64,000 bases of DNA from assembly GCF_030272615.1 (NCBI RefSeq), contig NC_081412.1, forward strand, positions 684,208,583 through 684,272,582. Direction: 5' to 3'. Each line of letters opens with the position of its first letter. Position 1 is the stretch's first letter. The translations under genes and the position numbers were made by a program. This stretch comes from Cryptomeria japonica (taxonomy: Eukaryota; Streptophyta; Pinopsida; Cupressales; Cupressaceae). The notes beneath the pieces are model-generated. The model searched no databases and was not told the DNA's origin. It saw only the letters and a list, made by a program, of their open reading frames with translations. This document shows positions 19,912 to 30,640 of the stretch, piece by piece.

Positions 19912-22869
19912 TTATGCAAAGGATTGGATGAGAGGGATGGAACGATGGAAAATATGCATTGGATAATGGATAGGGTATTGGAAGAATTGGGATTTATTGG
20001 ATGGAAATGAAGGCAAGATCGACATTGGCACACACCTTGAGGGGTGATGGACTGATGGAGGAAAAATGTATTTTGGATATTGAGATTTGGATGGAGGAAA
20101 GGCTATAGATTTTGGGACATAAGGGCCCAAAACGGATGAAGAAGGTGATGGAGAAATAGACTTGGAAGGTTTGGATGGAGGAATAGCAATTTTGGATGCC
20201 AAGTTTGATGTTTCTCTTTGTGCTTCAAGGAGCTTCTTGGGAATCCACATGGTTTTTGATGTTTCATGCTTTTGTGGTTCCTTGGAGTGCATTACTTGCA
20301 CAAGGGACTTAGGAACCCATATATATTTTGACTTTTCTTGATTTTTCTCAGTGGGCCTTTGTGGCCTTTTGTATTTTTCTTTTTCTTTATAGATCATATT
20401 GTTCTTTGTTTTGACATGTCGATTATATTGGACATGTTGATCCTTGAACACATGTGGATTTCTAGACTTATGACTTTTATACTTAGCCTCCAAATTGCTT
20501 GGAGGGGGAAAGGGATGCATGGATGGATAGGAATGAAATGGACTTCTTTTGGATTTATGAAATTGACTCAAGGATGTGTGCCTTTGGTGACCTTGCATAG
20601 AGTATGGAGGGATATAGGGACCTAGAATGGATGGAAGCGATGATGGGGAAGGTGGACATTTGGATTTTGACTTTGAAGGGATACCAACGCCTTGAGTGTG
20701 AGCTCTGTAGCCATGACCATTAGTATATTCTTTGATATGGAGGGGTTCTTGCTTGTGAAGGTCTACTCCTTTGCCTTTATGAATATCTTGACTAATAGGA
20801 TACTCTTTTCTTTGGGAAGAAGACGCAAGTTCATTATGAGGTGGATGTGATATGAGAGAAATAATGAGATCTTGAAGTGGATCGGATTGCACCAAAGTGG
20901 AAGGACCCATTATGCATGTAGGGGGTTCATGAACATCTTGTACTGACACGTTAGAATCATGAGGGGTATCAGGATCATGAGGGGGACTAGGAGTGTGTAG
21001 TGGACATGGTTCAATGACAAGCTCTTCAAGAGATGGAATGGGAGAAACAATGGGATCATCAAAAGAAATGCGATCTTGGAGTGAATATGTTGGATTAGGA
21101 CCAGGAGATGGAGGAACAAGTGGATCTTGTGGAGGATCTGAAGGAATGATTTGATCTTGACAAGGAGGAAGATCATTGGAATCTTCTTTAAAGGTGCTTT
21201 GCTCTTGACTTTTAATGGGATCATCGGAAAGGATGGGAGGAATATCTGGATCTTGTTTAAGAAGTGGAATGTCAATGGGATTTGAAAGGACATTGTGTTC
21301 TTGGAATGGAAGGGGATCATTTGGGATTGGATGGACTAAGATATCTTGATCTTGCTCGGAGAATGGAGTGTCAATAGGACTTTGGATAGGATGGACAAGA
21401 ATAGGGGAATCATTGCGAGTGTCTGGGGAAATGAGATTTTGGTCAACAATTGGATGGGATGATAAGGTTTCAGGATCTTGATCTTGATTTGCTTTAGGAC
21501 TCATTTCTTCGTGCTCTAAATTATCCTCTTGACATGAGGTTGGACTTTGGATATGCATGGAGGATTCTGACAAGGGATCAATGTTTTGGCATGAAGGGGA
21601 TGCACTTTGAACATTTGTGATGGATTCTGGCAAGGAATCAATGCTTGAACATGAGGAAGAGGGACTTCGAATGGGGTCCTCTAAAACAGGTAATGGCAAT
21701 AAAGTGCATGGTGGCATTGGGTCTTGTATTTCTGAAACATGACAAGGATGTGCATCATGAATTGGATTATCTTGGCAATCAATTATGGATAGCTCTTGGA
21801 TAATTGCATCCTTGGGTGTATTGTTTGATGAGGACAATATGGAAGGTTCTTGTGAAACTTTTAAAGGTGTAGGGATAGATGCCACTGGAGAGTCAATTTG
21901 CTTGTGAGGGGATGAGGCATTGCTAGACATAAGTGTATTATCTTTATCTTCCTCAAAAGACTCACTTAGTCGTTTCCTTAAGAGCATTGCAATAAGGCCA
22001 CCCTTCTTTTTAGGTTTTGACATGATTGGACTTGGAATTTGAACTTGTTTTTGATTTGATGTCATGTTTTGATTTTGGACTTGATGTTGATCAGATTGGT
22101 TTGACATGTTTGAAACTTGGGTTGGTGTGTGTTGCAACCTTTGTTTTTGAATGTTTTGTGGCAGTTGTTGACATTGATATGTTGATTGAACTTGAACTTG
22201 TTTTTGATTTGATGTCATTTTCTGATATTGAACTAGATGTTGATCATTTTGGTTTGACATGTTCAAAATTCGGCTTGGTGCATGTTGCAAGTTTTGTTTT
22301 TGAATTGGTGATTGTGGTTGTTGACATTGATATTCCACCATTGGTTGACATTGTATAGTTGGTTGGACATATTGTTGAAATTGAACCATTGGTTGTGTTG
22401 GTTGCATATGTTGAACAATTGGTTGTGTCATTGGTTGTGATGGTTGAAAATATGATTGATAGTAAACACCTTCTTGTTCTTGTTGTGGAGGCACATAATG
22501 TTGAAATTGATGTTGTCTCCTTTCTTGTAATTGTTTCATCATCTCTATTTGGGAGAGGAGAGCTGGTGTGTCTGATCGTTCAAGAAGAGATCTTACATCA
22601 ATTGGCTCAAAATTTTGACCTGGAAATTTTCGAAACATTTTGGACATTTGAGATCTTATCTTCTCACTGTTTATCACTTTTTGCTCCAATATCTCCTTTT
22701 CTTGAGCTAGTTTCTCCTCTAGTTTTTGTATTTGGACATTTAAATCATCATGATAAGTTTGACCAATGTTGCTTTGTTGTTGGGTTGAATAGAATTGTGA
22801 TTGCATTGTCGGTTGATATGTCAAACTTTGTTGCATCATTGGTGCTTGGAACCTTGTTTCAATAGACAT
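19912..22869 (-). CDS. Long low-complexity protein of the non-autonomous element, unknown function
   Basis: Uninterrupted frame of about 985 codons, the only long intact one in the window. The open frame extends to 22881, but the first ATG is at 22869-22867 (MSIETRFQ); the codon at 22881 is TTG. Residues about 45-90 form a likely coiled coil (QIQKLEEKLAQEKEILEQK). A Gln-rich part follows, with a duplicated unit of about 51 residues (LQHAP..MSNQNDQH / LQHTP..MSNQSDQH). A basic cluster PKKKGGLIAMLLRKR lies near residue 290. The centre is Pro/Ser/Asp-rich, and the basic C-terminal third has two similar motifs, YIWVPKSLVQ and MWIPKKLLEA, near 850 and 876. I see no zinc finger, protease, RT or integrase. 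It occupies the place of gag-pol. It may be a divergent gag-like or captured host protein. Confidence 0.65.
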   Translation of the reverse strand: MSIETRFQAPMMQQSLTYQPTMQSQFYSTQQQSNIGQTYHDDLNVQIQKLEEKLAQEKEILEQKVINSEKIRSQMSKMFRKFPGQNFEPIDVRSLLERSDTPALLSQIEMMKQLQERRQHQFQHYVPPQQEQEGVYYQSYFQPSQPMTQPIVQHMQPTQPMVQFQQYVQPTIQCQPMVEYQCQQPQSPIQKQNLQHAPSRILNMSNQNDQHLVQYQKMTSNQKQVQVQSTYQCQQLPQNIQKQRLQHTPTQVSNMSNQSDQHQVQNQNMTSNQKQVQIPSPIMSKPKKKGGLIAMLLRKRLSESFEEDKDNTLMSSNASSPHKQIDSPVASIPTPLKVSQEPSILSSSNNTPKDAIIQELSIIDCQDNPIHDAHPCHVSEIQDPMPPCTLLPLPVLEDPIRSPSSSCSSIDSLPESITNVQSASPSCQNIDPLSESSMHIQSPTSCQEDNLEHEEMSPKANQDQDPETLSSHPIVDQNLISPDTRNDSPILVHPIQSPIDTPFSEQDQDILVHPIPNDPLPFQEHNVLSNPIDIPLLKQDPDIPPILSDDPIKSQEQSTFKEDSNDLPPCQDQIIPSDPPQDPLVPPSPGPNPTYSLQDRISFDDPIVSPIPSLEELVIEPCPLHTPSPPHDPDTPHDSNVSVQDVHEPPTCIMGPSTLVQSDPLQDLIISLISHPPHNELASSSQRKEYPISQDIHKGKGVDLHKQEPLHIKEYTNGHGYRAHTQGVGIPSKSKSKCPPSPSSLPSILGPYIPPYSMQGHQRHTSLSQFHKSKRSPFHSYPSMHPFPPPSNLEAKYKSHKSRNPHVFKDQHVQYNRHVKTKNNMIYKEKEKYKRPQRPTEKNQEKSKYIWVPKSLVQVMHSKEPQKHETSKTMWIPKKLLEAQRETSNLASKIAIPPSKPSKSISPSPSSSVLGPYVPKSIAFPPSKSQYPKYIFPPSVHHPSRCVPMSILPSFPSNKSQFFQYPIHYPMHIFHRSIPLIQSFA

Positions 22870-22881
22870 GTCACTATGCAA

Positions 22882-25009
22882 TGCAACTATATTTGGAATT
22901 TTTGATTTTAAAAGGATAATGTATGATATGCAACTAAATGCAACCTAAAATAGATGAAAATGCAATCTATGTTAAGAATGCAATCTATGTTTTTGTTGTT
23001 TTTGAAGATTTTGACAAACTTATGAATGCAAATCTAAGAGAGGGACCCTTAGGAAATTGAAATGATGTCTAGACCTCAAAGGACAAAAGGACCAAATGAC
23101 AAAAGGACAAATGACAAAGTCTCCCCTATATGCTTGGATACTAAGCTAGGTTTGACGAAATGATATTGATGACAAAAGGACAAAAGATTTGATAAGGTCT
23201 AGACTTCTTAACAATGACTTAGGGCTGCATCAAAGATTTGGATTACCCAAGTATGACAAAACCTAGTTTTAGCACTATATGCAAAGGGACAATTGCTATG
23301 ATATGATAATGACTTAAGCTTAATGAAGAGACTTAGGCTATGGAAATATGAATGTATGACAATAGTATGACTTTAATGCAAGAGGACATATGCAAGTGGA
23401 TGACCTTTATTGATATGCAAAGGAGTATGACTTAGGTGAAACCTAACCTTGGTACTTGACAAATGACTTTGAAAAATGCAACCTAGGATGAACCTAAATG
23501 TAAGTGACATGAATGTTGAGACAAGATTTTGACAAATGTTTGACAACCATGTTTGAAGGTGTGTTTTTGAACCTTGTTGAACTTTTGTTGGATGAATGTC
23601 TTTTGTTTAAATCTTATGTTTGATCAATGTGTTTTCTCTTGAAATGGGATTCAACTTTTGACAATCAAAGAATACAAGATGTTATAACTTAGACTCAAGA
23701 CAATCATGCTCATTTCCACATTCCTTATGGTAGGCAAAGACATTAGGTACTTGAGAGGTAGACTCATTATGGGATTCAAGGAGAATACATAGATGCTTGA
23801 CCCCACGGGCTCCCCTCCACGGCACTCACTTCTCAGGGCAGCCAAGCATCAGTCCCCATGGAATCTCCCCATGGCAAACTTAGTATCTCTTCCAAGTATC
23901 CGAATTGTCCTTCTCAAGCAACTAGAAGGGTTTTTGGCCTCTAAAAACAAGGTGTGTAGTAAGGATTTCTGTTAAGCATTACTCCTTGATGTCATGCAAG
24001 CATGATTGAGACATTAAGCCCATCAAGATACCAAACAAATTTAGTCACGCAAACGCGATTTAGACCAAGAGGCCCTACTTAGATGTTGATATGAGAAAGA
24101 GTTCAAGGGTCATCACTTCCCAAGTAACTGCAATTCCCACGTAACACTTCCTTCAAAGCTTTCGCTCATCAGGTATTTGTTTATAGTGAGTTAGAATGCC
24201 AAGGAATTCTAGCTGTACTCACTTTGGGTCGTTCCCTTCTCACGATTATCACTCGCTTGCTAAAGCAAAGTGGTCGGGAAGGCAGGCCCTCTAAAGGAGA
24301 CACTCAATCAACACAACACAAGCATGGTATCGAAGATCTGGATTTCTGATCACCCTATGAAGGATGAGAGCATACTCTCCTACTCCAATATCACACTTAA
24401 CAATCAAAGCAAACAAAGGTTCATTCCAACCTATTTATAAATCACTAAGTGCCTAATTAAAAATCTCAAACACACAATTTGGTTGTTTCTCCAAGGCAAC
24501 CTGCAAAACCCAAGTTAGAGGTTTGATTTGTTGTCTTTGACCATCGAATCTGCACAAAACATGTTAGTAGTTTGATTTGTAGTCTTTGCCATGCGTATGC
24601 CAAGATCCTGCACAAATAATTAGTACCAAAATCCAAAGCATAGAAAACAAAAAGCAAAAACACCAAAAATTATTTGCATGAATGCATGATTAATTTGCCA
24701 AGCTAAATTAATCTAGATGAAGGTTGCATGATTTTGTTTTTTTACAAATTTTGACCATTTACAGCAGCATAATTAAAAATGTCATAACTTTCTCAATATT
24801 TATCCAAATTACAAACCGTAAAATGATCTGGAAAGATAACAACGTGATCTAATAAACCCAGAAATCGTTTATTTTAATTCTGCACGCATTTTTTTACGTT
24901 TTCAATTGATTATGACTATTTTTTTCTTCGAAGAAAAATCTGCAATTTCTCCACAAAAAAAAATCTGCAACTTCACAAAACATTCAAAAAGATATTAGAT
25001 CCAAGCATG
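22882..25009 (-). other. 5' leader of the non-autonomous element
   Basis: Leader between primer binding site and the long frame, 2.1 kb, no other protein frame supported. Blocks at 23839-23880 and 24220-24300 are homologous to the leader of the element at 1-1785, including 20 identical bases at 23839-23858. Many ATGs with short frames precede the long frame, so translation would need leaky scanning, splicing or internal entry. Confidence 0.55.
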
Positions 25010-25027
25010 TTCACGTCGGGTTCACCA
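25010..25027 (-). promoter_or_regulatory. Primer binding site
   Basis: On the minus strand TGGTGAACCCGACGTGAA starts 5 bases after the 5' LTR end (ACTACA at 25033). It begins TGG, the complement of a tRNA CCA end. I could not assign the tRNA. It is not the initiator-Met type used by the Copia elements here. Confidence 0.75.
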
Positions 25028-25032
25028 GTTAA

Positions 25033-26325
25033 TGTAGTGTAAAAATTAGGATTCATCAAAATATAAGATATATCAATCACTAGACATGAATAACTCAATC
25101 AAAAGAAGACTCATTGAAATGAACCTAATTCCAAAGCACATTCAATAGAGGCATAAAAACAAAGCATCTAAAAGAAAATATCATGCAAACCATATAACAA
25201 TGCGGATGCTCCTTCCATGCGGCTCCATTGTTGTTCTTTCCTCTTCAAATAGATTTGTGGATCTCACCTACAAGTGCACATATAATTGAAAGCAAGATTG
25301 ATGAAAATGCTCAAGAGTACTAGAAGCATAAGTTCATTAGTCTGATAGGAATTAAGGATTTGATTGTAGAAGATCATCCAATTTATAGAGAAATTGGAGA
25401 AATGGACAAATTAGCATGAAATTGATATTTTGGCAATTGAGTTCAAAAATGGCACAATTGAGTGGAAAAAGGAAGGTTATGACACCTTCTATGTCATGAA
25501 TTATGGCATCTTTCCAATGCAATGGTTAGAGGACTAAAAGCTTATGACATCTTGCTATGTCAAGAGTATGACACATGAAGCACAAAAATAGGGAGAACTA
25601 GAGACAAGTTAATTAGGTGGAAATTAAAATTAGGAAATTAGAAAATAGGTGGAATTTAAGAATTAGAAATAATGAAAATAGGTGGAAATTAGGAATTAGG
25701 AAATAATGAAATTAGAAATTAGGTAAATTAATTAATAATTTGTCATTTATTAATTAATTCACAAAAAGAGGAATAATTAGCCAATTAAATGAATATTTTA
25801 ATTGTAATGAGAAGACTTAGGATAAATAAATAAATTATTTAACCTAGAGGAAGAAATGACAAATTAGGTTAAATGAATAAATCATAAAACCTTAGAAGAA
25901 ATGCAAGGATGACAATTAGGTCTTGACAAAGGATAGTTAATATCGATTCGATCATGATTTTGAATTGATAAATGAACAGTGTTGATAAATGATTTGATTG
26001 AGATTGGTTGACAAAAATCAATGACAAATTGACCAAATTGACATGATTGAAAAGGACAAGGATCGATGACGAATCGATCGCAATATGACAAGATTGACAA
26101 GGACAAAGATCGACCAAAATCATGATTGAAGATTGTTGTCGACAAGACCAAATTCGAAAGCGAGAGAGATGAAGAATGTAGAAGAATGACTCGATGCTCA
26201 CAAATGATAAAAATCAAGTGCGAATCATAGGAGAAATGTTAATGCGACACAAAAACTTAAAATGAGGCAATGCGCAAATGTTAAAGTATGACTCCGCAAG
26301 CGTTGACCATTTTTAGGTGTCTACA
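25033..26325 (-). repeat. 5' LTR of the non-autonomous element
   Basis: 1293 bp, the same length as its partner. A minus-strand TATA box (TATAAAT) lies at 25381-25387. The two visible substitutions against 15308-16600 are C/T at about 15791 and C/T at about 16139; a dense cluster of further differences is confined to 25033-25082. Confidence 0.9.
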
Positions 26326-27247
26326 CATGTATAATTTATATTGTAGATGCAGGGGCAATGTTTGAGGATTTGCACATTGCCATCGGCCCTGTTCATCAAG
26401 AGACATAGGTATACATTATAACTTTAAATTAATTGTTTCTTAAATATTTAAGTTCTATATTTAATGGGTTATGTTCCAAGTTATAAATATATGTGTATGT
26501 ATATCTAACAAAAGTTCAAAATTGCAAGATGCACCACTATCATCCAGGTTGAGCTCCTCGTTACATAGACGTCATAGAATCCTGCATGCACATGGTGGTG
26601 ATGTTAGAGACTCTTCAGAGGTATGTTTGTCTAAATGACACAAATTAAATATAAAGATAGCATCTCCTAAATGACATAAATGTATGTTTATTGAACTTAC
26701 TTAAAAAATTTAACGATTTTATATCTATATATTTAAATTTAATGAGCTTATATCCAAGACACAAATATGAACTTAAATCCCCTTAAGACCACGTAAAACA
26801 CGTTAGGACAACATAATTAGATGAATCCAAATAACATAATTAAATGAAACCATATATGTGTAAATATAAATTAAATGAATACATAGATGAATAAAATGAA
26901 TCCATGCATGTGTAAAAATATAAAAGAATCCATAACGCAAATATCTCCTTAAATCCCCTTAAGACAACTTAAAACACATTAAGACAACATAATTAGATTG
27001 AAATTTAATTAGTTGTTCATTTTAATAAAATCCCCTTAAGCATAAAAATTTAGTCGTTAAAATTTAATTTAGTTGTTCATTTTAGTTAAGTGTTTATGTA
27101 TGTTTAATGAACTTACATAAAAAATTTAAGGAACTTGTATCTATATATTTAAATTTAATGAACTTATATCCATGACGTAAATATCCCCTTAAGACCACTT
27201 AAAACACCTTAGGACAACATAATTAAATGAATCCATACAACATAATT
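26326..27247. repeat. Old flanking DNA with diverged tandem repeats, left part
   Basis: The right CATGT duplication (26326-26330) is followed by about 900 bp of AT-rich DNA. It contains diverged repeats built from CTTAAGACAAC, AACATAATTAAATGAA and ATGAATCCATGCATGTG. The same repeats resume at 35930-36340 after the Copia element, showing that it inserted into this array. Two short plus-strand stretches between splice-like signals (26352-26406 and 26518-26620) might be exon remnants; I cannot identify them. Confidence 0.55.
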
Positions 27248-28459
27248 TGTTCGCCATTTGGTGGAATTGATTATGTGTTGCATTGATGTTTTGTCATTGA
27301 TGTCAACACTAGCTATTTGGATGCTTTACCGGCACCCTTCTGGTCCCGGTAGGTTAGGTGGTTTATGGTTAACTTGAATTTGGTATGATTTTGTAGGCTC
27401 CGGAATAATATAGCGATGGAATTGGCCTGTTCATGATACTCATACTCATATTTAATCAGATGGTTTTAGTCTAGAGATTGGATGTTATCCTGCTTGCTTA
27501 GAAGATTGGTTTTTGGTTCCCACGAGGGTTTCACGAACAACGATTTTGATGGAGATCTTTGATGAATTGCATAAGTGGTGTTAGTGCATCTTCTTATAGA
27601 GTTTTAGGATGTTGTTGGTGATCATGTTCGAGACTTGGCATTTGGAGATTATTGCTGAAGTGTGTGGACCTATACTTGGTACCGGTTATGGACCAAGTTT
27701 AATGTAACGCGTGGATAGGAACTTTTGATGTATTTCTGGGATGTCTTATGTGTTAATATTACTTGTTTGGTCTAAGGCTGACATGGTTTGTAATTATGTA
27801 ATTAGTTTATTGTCTGGTGGCTGACTTGATTGTTTATGGTCGAGGGTTTGTATATATAGATGTAAGATCTCATTGTAGATCATCATGGTTAATGTAAGAG
27901 GTCATGGTAAAGGAATGTAATGTGTGAATAATGCAATATCATTCAGGAAGAGGAGTTGGTTGATCATTGGATATCTAATTGGGCTTATGTGAGAGGATTT
28001 AGTCCTCTGGTATTGAGCTTAACCAGAACTGTACTTTGGCATAAGAGATGTTGTCTTTAGCAGTTCAACACTTCTTCGGATTGTAGTCTGCATTTGTATG
28101 TAATTAGTGAGGCTCATTTTGTGATTAACATTATGCTCTAGGTTGTTGGCCTTCCTGCAAGTGCAGGCCCCTTCATTGTATTTCTCATACTTACTACAAA
28201 AGTATTATCTGACTATGGGTAGGCTTCCCACCATGGTTTTTCCCTTTACCGGGTTTTCCATGTACAAATCTTGGTGTTGTGTGGATGACTTTTATTTTGT
28301 GATTATTGTCTATACTTAATTGGATTAACTGCTATTATGGTATTATTTTTTTTGGATTCTAGTATTAAAATTTAAATTTCTAATGCTTTCGATAATTTGT
28401 GACAACTAATTCACCCCCCCTCCTCTCAGTTGTCTTTCAGTTATCTGAATTGTCTAACA
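27248..28459 (+). repeat. 5' LTR of Copia element 1
   Basis: 1212 bp, TGTTCGCC..GTCTAACA. Near the 3' end is CACCCCCCCTCCTCTCAG, a C-rich tract that recurs in all Copia-type LTRs of the window. It is followed by the primer binding site. Confidence 0.9.
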
Positions 28460-28461
28460 AT

Positions 28462-28470
28462 TGGTATCAA
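28462..28470 (+). promoter_or_regulatory. Primer binding site, initiator tRNA-Met type
   Basis: TGGTATCAA starts two bases after the LTR and matches the start of the usual plant initiator-Met site TGGTATCAGAGC. The match is short, consistent with decay. Confidence 0.75.
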
Positions 28471-28517
28471 TTTTTTGGTCCTCTCTGCAAAAAGATTAAC
28501 TGCTTGAGGAAGATCCT

Positions 28518-29515
28518 ATGGCAACTAATAGGTCAAGTTCATCCAGTTCTTCTGGAGCTATCTTTCAAAGAGATATTCCCAGCCTTGATGGAACAAATTA
28601 CACAGTATGGAAGATTCAGATGGAGACTCATTTGAGATGTCTTGGCAATGAGATTTGGGAGATCACATAGAATGGTGTCACACCCTATAATCAAGGATTT
28701 GGCAATCCTCCTCCAGCTAACCTAGATAAGGAGCTTGAGAATGATTGTAGAGAAAGAGAGGCCCTCTTGTGTGCACTTTATGATCAGCAAATAATGGGAT
28801 TAACAAACAAATCATCTGGAAAGGTTATATGGGATAAGTTGGAGACTCTTCATGAAGGTGACCCTACAATGAAGATTACTAAACTGCATGGTTACTGAGT
28901 GAGATATGAAAACTTGAAGATGGGAGATGATGAAAGAATTACTACATTCATGGAAAGAGTAAATGATATTGTTGTGGGAATTCAATGTTGTGGTGGAACT
29001 CTGAGTGAAGATGAATTTGTTTCTAAAGTCCTGAGAGCCCTACCACCGGCTTACAAAATGAAGGCTAATGCTATTAATGAATTGAGAACACTGGCTAATA
29101 CATCTATCAACAGAGATACTTTGGTTGGGAAACTATCTGCTTTTGAGCTTGAAGAATTTGGACCTTTTGGACCTATGAAAATTGAACCCGCTTTTCATGC
29201 ATCTACATCTACAACCGGTAAGCAAGACTGGAAAGCCTTATATGAAAAATAATTAGAAGATATGAAGAGAGGAGATGATGATTTTGAGAAACTTGAAGCA
29301 CTATTGGCTAGAAGAGTACTGAAAGGAATGGTAGGAAGTAAGTATGAAGGAAAAGCACCTTTTAAATGTTTTACATGTAATAAGATTGGTCATTTTACAT
29401 CTAGATGTCTTGAAAGGAATTAAAGATTTGAAGAAAGAGTTAAAAGATCATTTAAGCCTAACCCTAGATATCAGAACAAATATAAATACAAGAAAATAAA
29501 GACAAATCATGCTAC
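28518..29515 (+). pseudogene. gag: Copia gag, broken
   Basis: Starts MATNRSSSSSSG at the first ATG after the primer site. Recognisable gag text follows: LDGTNYTVWKIQMETHL, then KLHGY (stop) VRYENLKMGDDE and VLRALPPAYKMK. A CCHC zinc knuckle, CFTCNKIGHFTSRC, lies at 29367-29408. At least four in-frame stops interrupt it (for example near 28670 and 28899). The open piece 28899-29252 is only the middle of the protein. Confidence 0.88.
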
Positions 29516-29632
29516 ATAGCGGATGAGGAAGGCATTACTTATTTGGATCATTAATCGATAGAAGACTCTACTAGTGGATCCAGCAACAGAAAAGAATGGG
29601 TACTCTTAGCTATCAAGAAAGATGATCTGGCA

Positions 29633-30640
29633 TTGGAAGAGAATGTACCTGAAGAGAAGGTACTTGCTACTAAAATTGAGGACAAGGATGAATGGGTAAT
29701 TGAAAGTGCTTGTTCATATCATATGACTAGAGATAAAGGGAAGTTTCTATCTTTTCAAGGATTTGATGGTGGACTAGTTAGATCTGGAAATGACAAGGCA
29801 TGCATGATCAAAGGAAAAGGAACTATATCATTGGATGGTAAGAACAATACTTACAATGTTTATTATGTTGAAGGTTTGAAGCACAATCTTTTGAGTGTAG
29901 GACAATTGGTAGATAAGGGATTTCAATTACAATTCAAGGATGGAAAATGCAAATTCATTAACAAATCTGGCTTGGAGATTGCAACTAGTACACAAACAAA
30001 AGGTAATATATTTAATTTGAAATCTGGTGAGAAGACATGTTTGATTATGCAGATTGATGAGAGTTGGCTATGGCATAAAGGTTGTGTCATGTGAATTTTG
30101 ATTTCATTGTGAAGATCAGTTCAACTAAGGCAGTTAGGAATATACCTAAGATTATGACGCCCTATAATCTAGTATGTAAAGAATGTCAAATGGGTAAACA
30201 AGTCATAACCTCTTTTTGGAGTATACAAGATAAATCAAATGATGTTCTTGATCTTATTCATACTGATTTGTGTGGCCTTGCTGGAGTTAAAAGTTTTCAT
30301 GGTGATAGATATTTCATGCTAATCATTGATGATTATTCTAGAATGGCGTGGGTTACCTTTTTGAGAGAAAAATATGAAGAATTTTAAAATTTTAAAATCT
30401 TTAAGGCTAAAGTGGAAACTAAGAGAGGATTGAAGATTAAATGTTTGAGATCAGATCATGGTGGAGAATTCACATCCGGTGAGTTTAATAACTTTTGTGA
30501 CAAGCATGGTATAAGAAGACAATTTTTCAGCTCCTCAGCCACCTCAAAAAAATGAAGTTGTGCAAAGGACGAAGAGAACTATCTTGGATGTTGCTAGAAC
30601 ATTGATGATGGAAGCTAATCTACCTCATATCTATTGGAGA
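29633..30640 (+). pseudogene. Copia protease and integrase, catalytically damaged
   Basis: The protease block reads WVIESACSYHMT where active Copia proteases have D-S-G, so both Asp and Gly are lost. VYYVEGLKHNLLSVGQL is the typical following text. The integrase zinc region has C..C in CKECQMGKQ. The core has HTDLCG and RSDHGGEF, keeping the first two catalytic Asp, but the third reads NEVVQRTKRT, with Gln in place of the catalytic Glu. A frameshift near 30085 and a stop at 30385 split the frame. Confidence 0.88.

Larger units (their letters stand above)
15308..26325 (-). mobile_element. Young non-autonomous Gypsy-like LTR element
   Basis: Complete minus-strand element of 11,018 bp. Both LTRs are 1293 bp, start TGTAGACACC and end CTACA in the sense direction, and show only two differences that I found outside the last 50 bases. 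A primer binding site (25010-25027), a polypurine tract (16601-16614) and a 5-bp target duplication are present. The interior carries a single long protein frame and no protease, RT or integrase. It shares leader and 3' blocks with the Gypsy element at 1-9980, so such an element may supply its proteins. LTR similarity indicates recent movement. Confidence 0.88.

Noticed and set aside
20338-22865. Plus-strand frames of 95-168 residues (20338, 22026, 22359) with hydrophobic Val/Leu stretches
   Set aside because: Antisense to the intact 985-codon frame; Gln/His codons read backward give Leu/Val-rich text.
26352-26620. Two possible exons of a host gene bounded by AG and GT
   Set aside because: Splice-like dinucleotides are frequent; the encoded pieces are short and unrecognised, so I only mention them in the flanking-DNA entry.
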